From Syntrophus sp. (in: bacteria) (lineage in GTDB: Bacteria > Desulfobacterota > Syntrophia > Syntrophales > UBA5619), in NCBI GenBank assembly GCA_013824905.1, contig PNOO01000103.1, forward strand, positions 1-8,317: 8,317 nt of DNA. Direction: 5' to 3'. A program made the position numbers and the translations under genes. Positions within the stretch are counted from its first letter, which is position 1. Each line of letters begins with the position of its first letter. This document shows, in pieces, positions 6,962 to 8,317 of the stretch. The notes beneath the pieces were generated by a model that saw only the letters and a program-made list of their open reading frames with translations, searched no databases and had not been told where the DNA came from.

Positions 6962-7102
6962 TCGTCTCACCTCCGTCTATCTAAATAAGGGTATCGGTAT
7001 TGGATGAAAATCCATCTGCTGCGTCGCACCGCCTCCTCCTTTCGATGGAGGAAGGGCCGGGTGAAGGCCTGTTACGTCGGGCTTGTCGAACCGCTCGCGC
7101 CC

Positions 7103-8164
7103 TTAGATTTTCCCTCGCTCCTGGGCGATTCGGATATAGGTTTCCATGCCGGTCTCCGGGGGGACATACTGCTGATCTTCGGATTTTTTCATGAGACGCA
7201 TAGCGTCCGTCGGGCATGTAGAAACGCACAAACCGCACCCGATACAGCGTTTCAGATTGATTACGGCCTTTTCCTCGATGATGTCGATGGCCTCCATCTG
7301 GCAGCGGTCCAGACAGGTTTCACATCCCGTGCACTGATCACTGTCTACCTGAGCATAATAATTGCTTTTTACCGCCGCTGCGGGACTTTCCTGTTTTTTT
7401 AGGGACCTGAGAATTCCGCAACAGTCTCCGCAGCAACTGCACATGCCCCCGGCATGCTGGGCATTGAACGGTTGCATCACAAGGCCGGCGGCCTCATTTT
7501 TCCGGGCAATTTCTTTTGCCTCTTCCTTGGTGATGTACCGTCCCATGCCGTTATCCACATAAAAACTTGCATGGGATCCAAAGAGAAAACAGGCCTCCAT
7601 CGGTTTATCGCAACCCCGGCCGGCTTTTTTTGCTACTGTCCGGCAGATACAAGGAGCAACGGCAATTTTTTTCTGATCGTCAAAAATTTTCATGACATCC
7701 TCGTAGGGTGCGATGGGCCACTCCGTCACGAGCTGTTTGTTGATCGGGATGGTTCTCATCACAGGCGTGCTGAAGGCCGCAAAACTCTTCCCGAGGGCTG
7801 CGTGGTAATATTCTTCAACATCCCTGGCGAGCGTCTCGTCAACGGAATTGAGCTGGAACTCATAGATACCCACCACAAAAGGAACGGCCGCGTAACGTGC
7901 GGCATCATTTTTCACCTGGCGAAAGAGAAGCCCCCGTTTGGCCATTGCTTCGATGTGTGCGGCGGTATCCCCTATCGGAAGATTCAGCCGCTCCGCTATG
8001 CTGTCCGGTGTCTCCAGCATCGGGGACAACAGCAGAAACATTTTCGCGTCCTCTTCAGTGAACAACTGCTTGAGTATTTTGATTTCTATGCCGTTGTGCG
8101 TCGCAGGAAATCCGGTACCCATGTCATCGAGTCTTTGTCTGAGCTTCTGATGTACGTCATCCAT
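7103..8164 (-). CDS. Iron-sulfur protein: winged-helix-like N-terminus, two extra Cys clusters, C-terminal 2x[4Fe-4S] ferredoxin domain
   Basis: The 353-residue protein is probably cytoplasmic, with no signal peptide or transmembrane helix. Residues about 38-85 (TPDSIAERLNLPIGDTAAHI, then a basic stretch) look like a winged helix-turn-helix. The middle part (about 95-165, with MRTIPINK) is of unknown fold. Cys172, 174, 185 and 192 (CIC...C...C) and Cys242, 244, 245, 248 and 249 (MCSCCGDCCG) form two clusters that may bind further metal. Two ferredoxin motifs follow, CTGCETCLDRC (278-288) and CIGCGLCVSTCP (307-318), each CxxCxxCxxxC, sufficient for two [4Fe-4S] clusters. Proteins of this build are widespread in sulfate reducers and syntrophs, usually annotated just as 4Fe-4S binding protein. 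The ATG at 8164 has GAGGAG eight bases upstream. It may be an electron carrier, a redox-linked regulator, or both; no partner enzyme is nearby. Confidence 0.88.
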   Translation of the reverse strand: MDDVHQKLRQRLDDMGTGFPATHNGIEIKILKQLFTEEDAKMFLLLSPMLETPDSIAERLNLPIGDTAAHIEAMAKRGLLFRQVKNDAARYAAVPFVVGIYEFQLNSVDETLARDVEEYYHAALGKSFAAFSTPVMRTIPINKQLVTEWPIAPYEDVMKIFDDQKKIAVAPCICRTVAKKAGRGCDKPMEACFLFGSHASFYVDNGMGRYITKEEAKEIARKNEAAGLVMQPFNAQHAGGMCSCCGDCCGILRSLKKQESPAAAVKSNYYAQVDSDQCTGCETCLDRCQMEAIDIIEEKAVINLKRCIGCGLCVSTCPTDAMRLMKKSEDQQYVPPETGMETYIRIAQERGKI

Positions 8165-8185
8165 CTCCTTGTCTCCTCTTCTTTA

Positions 8186-8205
8186 TGTGAAAATGTTTAT
8201 ACACA
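8186..8205 (-). promoter_or_regulatory. Possible operator and -10 region upstream of the iron-sulfur protein gene
   Basis: TGTG (8186-8189) and CACA (8202-8205) form an inverted repeat with a 12-base spacer. A minus-strand TATAAA (8196-8201), a plausible -10, lies inside it, about 32 bases above the start codon. There is no good -35 at the right distance; TTGACT on the minus strand (8245-8250) has only weak -10 partners. The repeat resembles widened CRP- or Rex-type half-sites but matches neither spacing. This is a weak call. Confidence 0.25.
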
Positions 8206-8299
8206 AATGAAGTTCGATATGCTTAATGCCTATCCGGGATTCAAAGTCAATCGCGAGGCGCCCCATTGGGAGCCGCCTGGTTCTTTACGAAACAAGGGG

Positions 8300-8317
8300 A
8301 CAGCCGCAAAAGGCTGT
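8300..8317. repeat. Palindrome at the right window edge
   Basis: ACAGCC (8300-8305) and GGCTGT (8312-8317) form a perfect six-base stem with loop GCAAAA. The bases just before it are GGGG (8296-8299 includes GGGA's first G run), so the stem may continue if CCCC lies past the edge. It could be the terminator of a minus-strand gene lying to the right, since the minus strand continues into CCCCTTGTTT, or a dispersed palindromic repeat of the GGGGACAG type. Confidence 0.4.

Noticed and set aside
7001..7014. Small inverted repeat TGGAT-GAAA-ATCCA upstream of the HD gene
   Set aside because: A five-base stem is expected by chance in a sequence of this length and nothing around it suggests a function.
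7034..7052. Hairpin TCCTCC/GGAGGA downstream of the iron-sulfur gene
   Set aside because: The six-base stem with a seven-base loop is not followed by a T-run on the minus strand, so it is not a convincing terminator.
7362..7562. Plus-strand small open frames opposite the iron-sulfur gene
   Set aside because: They are the reverse complements of the cysteine-rich coding sequence and have no family resemblance.
1..8317. CRISPR arrays, tRNA or rRNA genes, insertion sequences or toxin-antitoxin pairs
   Set aside because: I looked for regular direct repeats, cloverleaf patterns, transposase motifs and small paired genes on both strands and saw none.

Overview
The window is an ordinary-looking stretch of a bacterial chromosome, moderately GC-rich, with nearly all of it coding. 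It carries eight genes: two on the plus strand and six on the minus strand. The order lysS followed directly by a LolC/E-type permease, together with ssb, tatA, a RodZ-like protein and a ferredoxin-like protein of a type common in anaerobes, points to a Gram-negative anaerobe. A deltaproteobacterial (Desulfobacterota) lineage, possibly Syntrophales-like, fits best. This assignment is an inference from gene content and order; no rRNA or other phylogenetic marker was compared.

Left part (1-2865, minus strand): lysS (class II lysyl-tRNA synthetase) is transcribed leftward from a good promoter at 2839-2865. It overlaps the next gene, a lolC/lolE-type lipoprotein-releasing permease, by one base (TGATG). 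The permease runs off the left edge a few codons short of its expected end. The 272-base gap between lysS and ssb holds divergent promoters for the two genes and a structured ssb leader.

Middle part (2921-4728): ssb (plus) and tatA (minus) converge with only 7 bases between their stop codons, and a small hairpin containing the ssb stop codon lies there. tatA has its own near-consensus promoter. Upstream of it on the same strand is a rodZ-like gene with a cytoplasmic helix-turn-helix, one transmembrane segment and a C-terminal DUF4115-type domain.

Right-centre part (4926-6961): a SuhB/inositol-monophosphatase family gene (plus) ends in a rho-independent terminator whose T-run touches the stop codon of the convergent yjbQ gene. 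yjbQ is the second gene of a tight two-gene minus-strand unit; the first encodes an HD-domain phosphohydrolase with a probable TTG start.

Right end (7103-8317): a 353-residue iron-sulfur protein has an N-terminal winged-helix segment, two extra cysteine clusters and a C-terminal pair of [4Fe-4S] ferredoxin motifs. It is the least understood gene here. Upstream of it are a possible operator-like inverted repeat and, at the very edge, half or more of a strong palindrome. I see no mobile element, CRISPR array, tRNA or rRNA. I found no clear undescribed multi-gene system; the best leads are the iron-sulfur/winged-helix protein and the HD-YjbQ pair.
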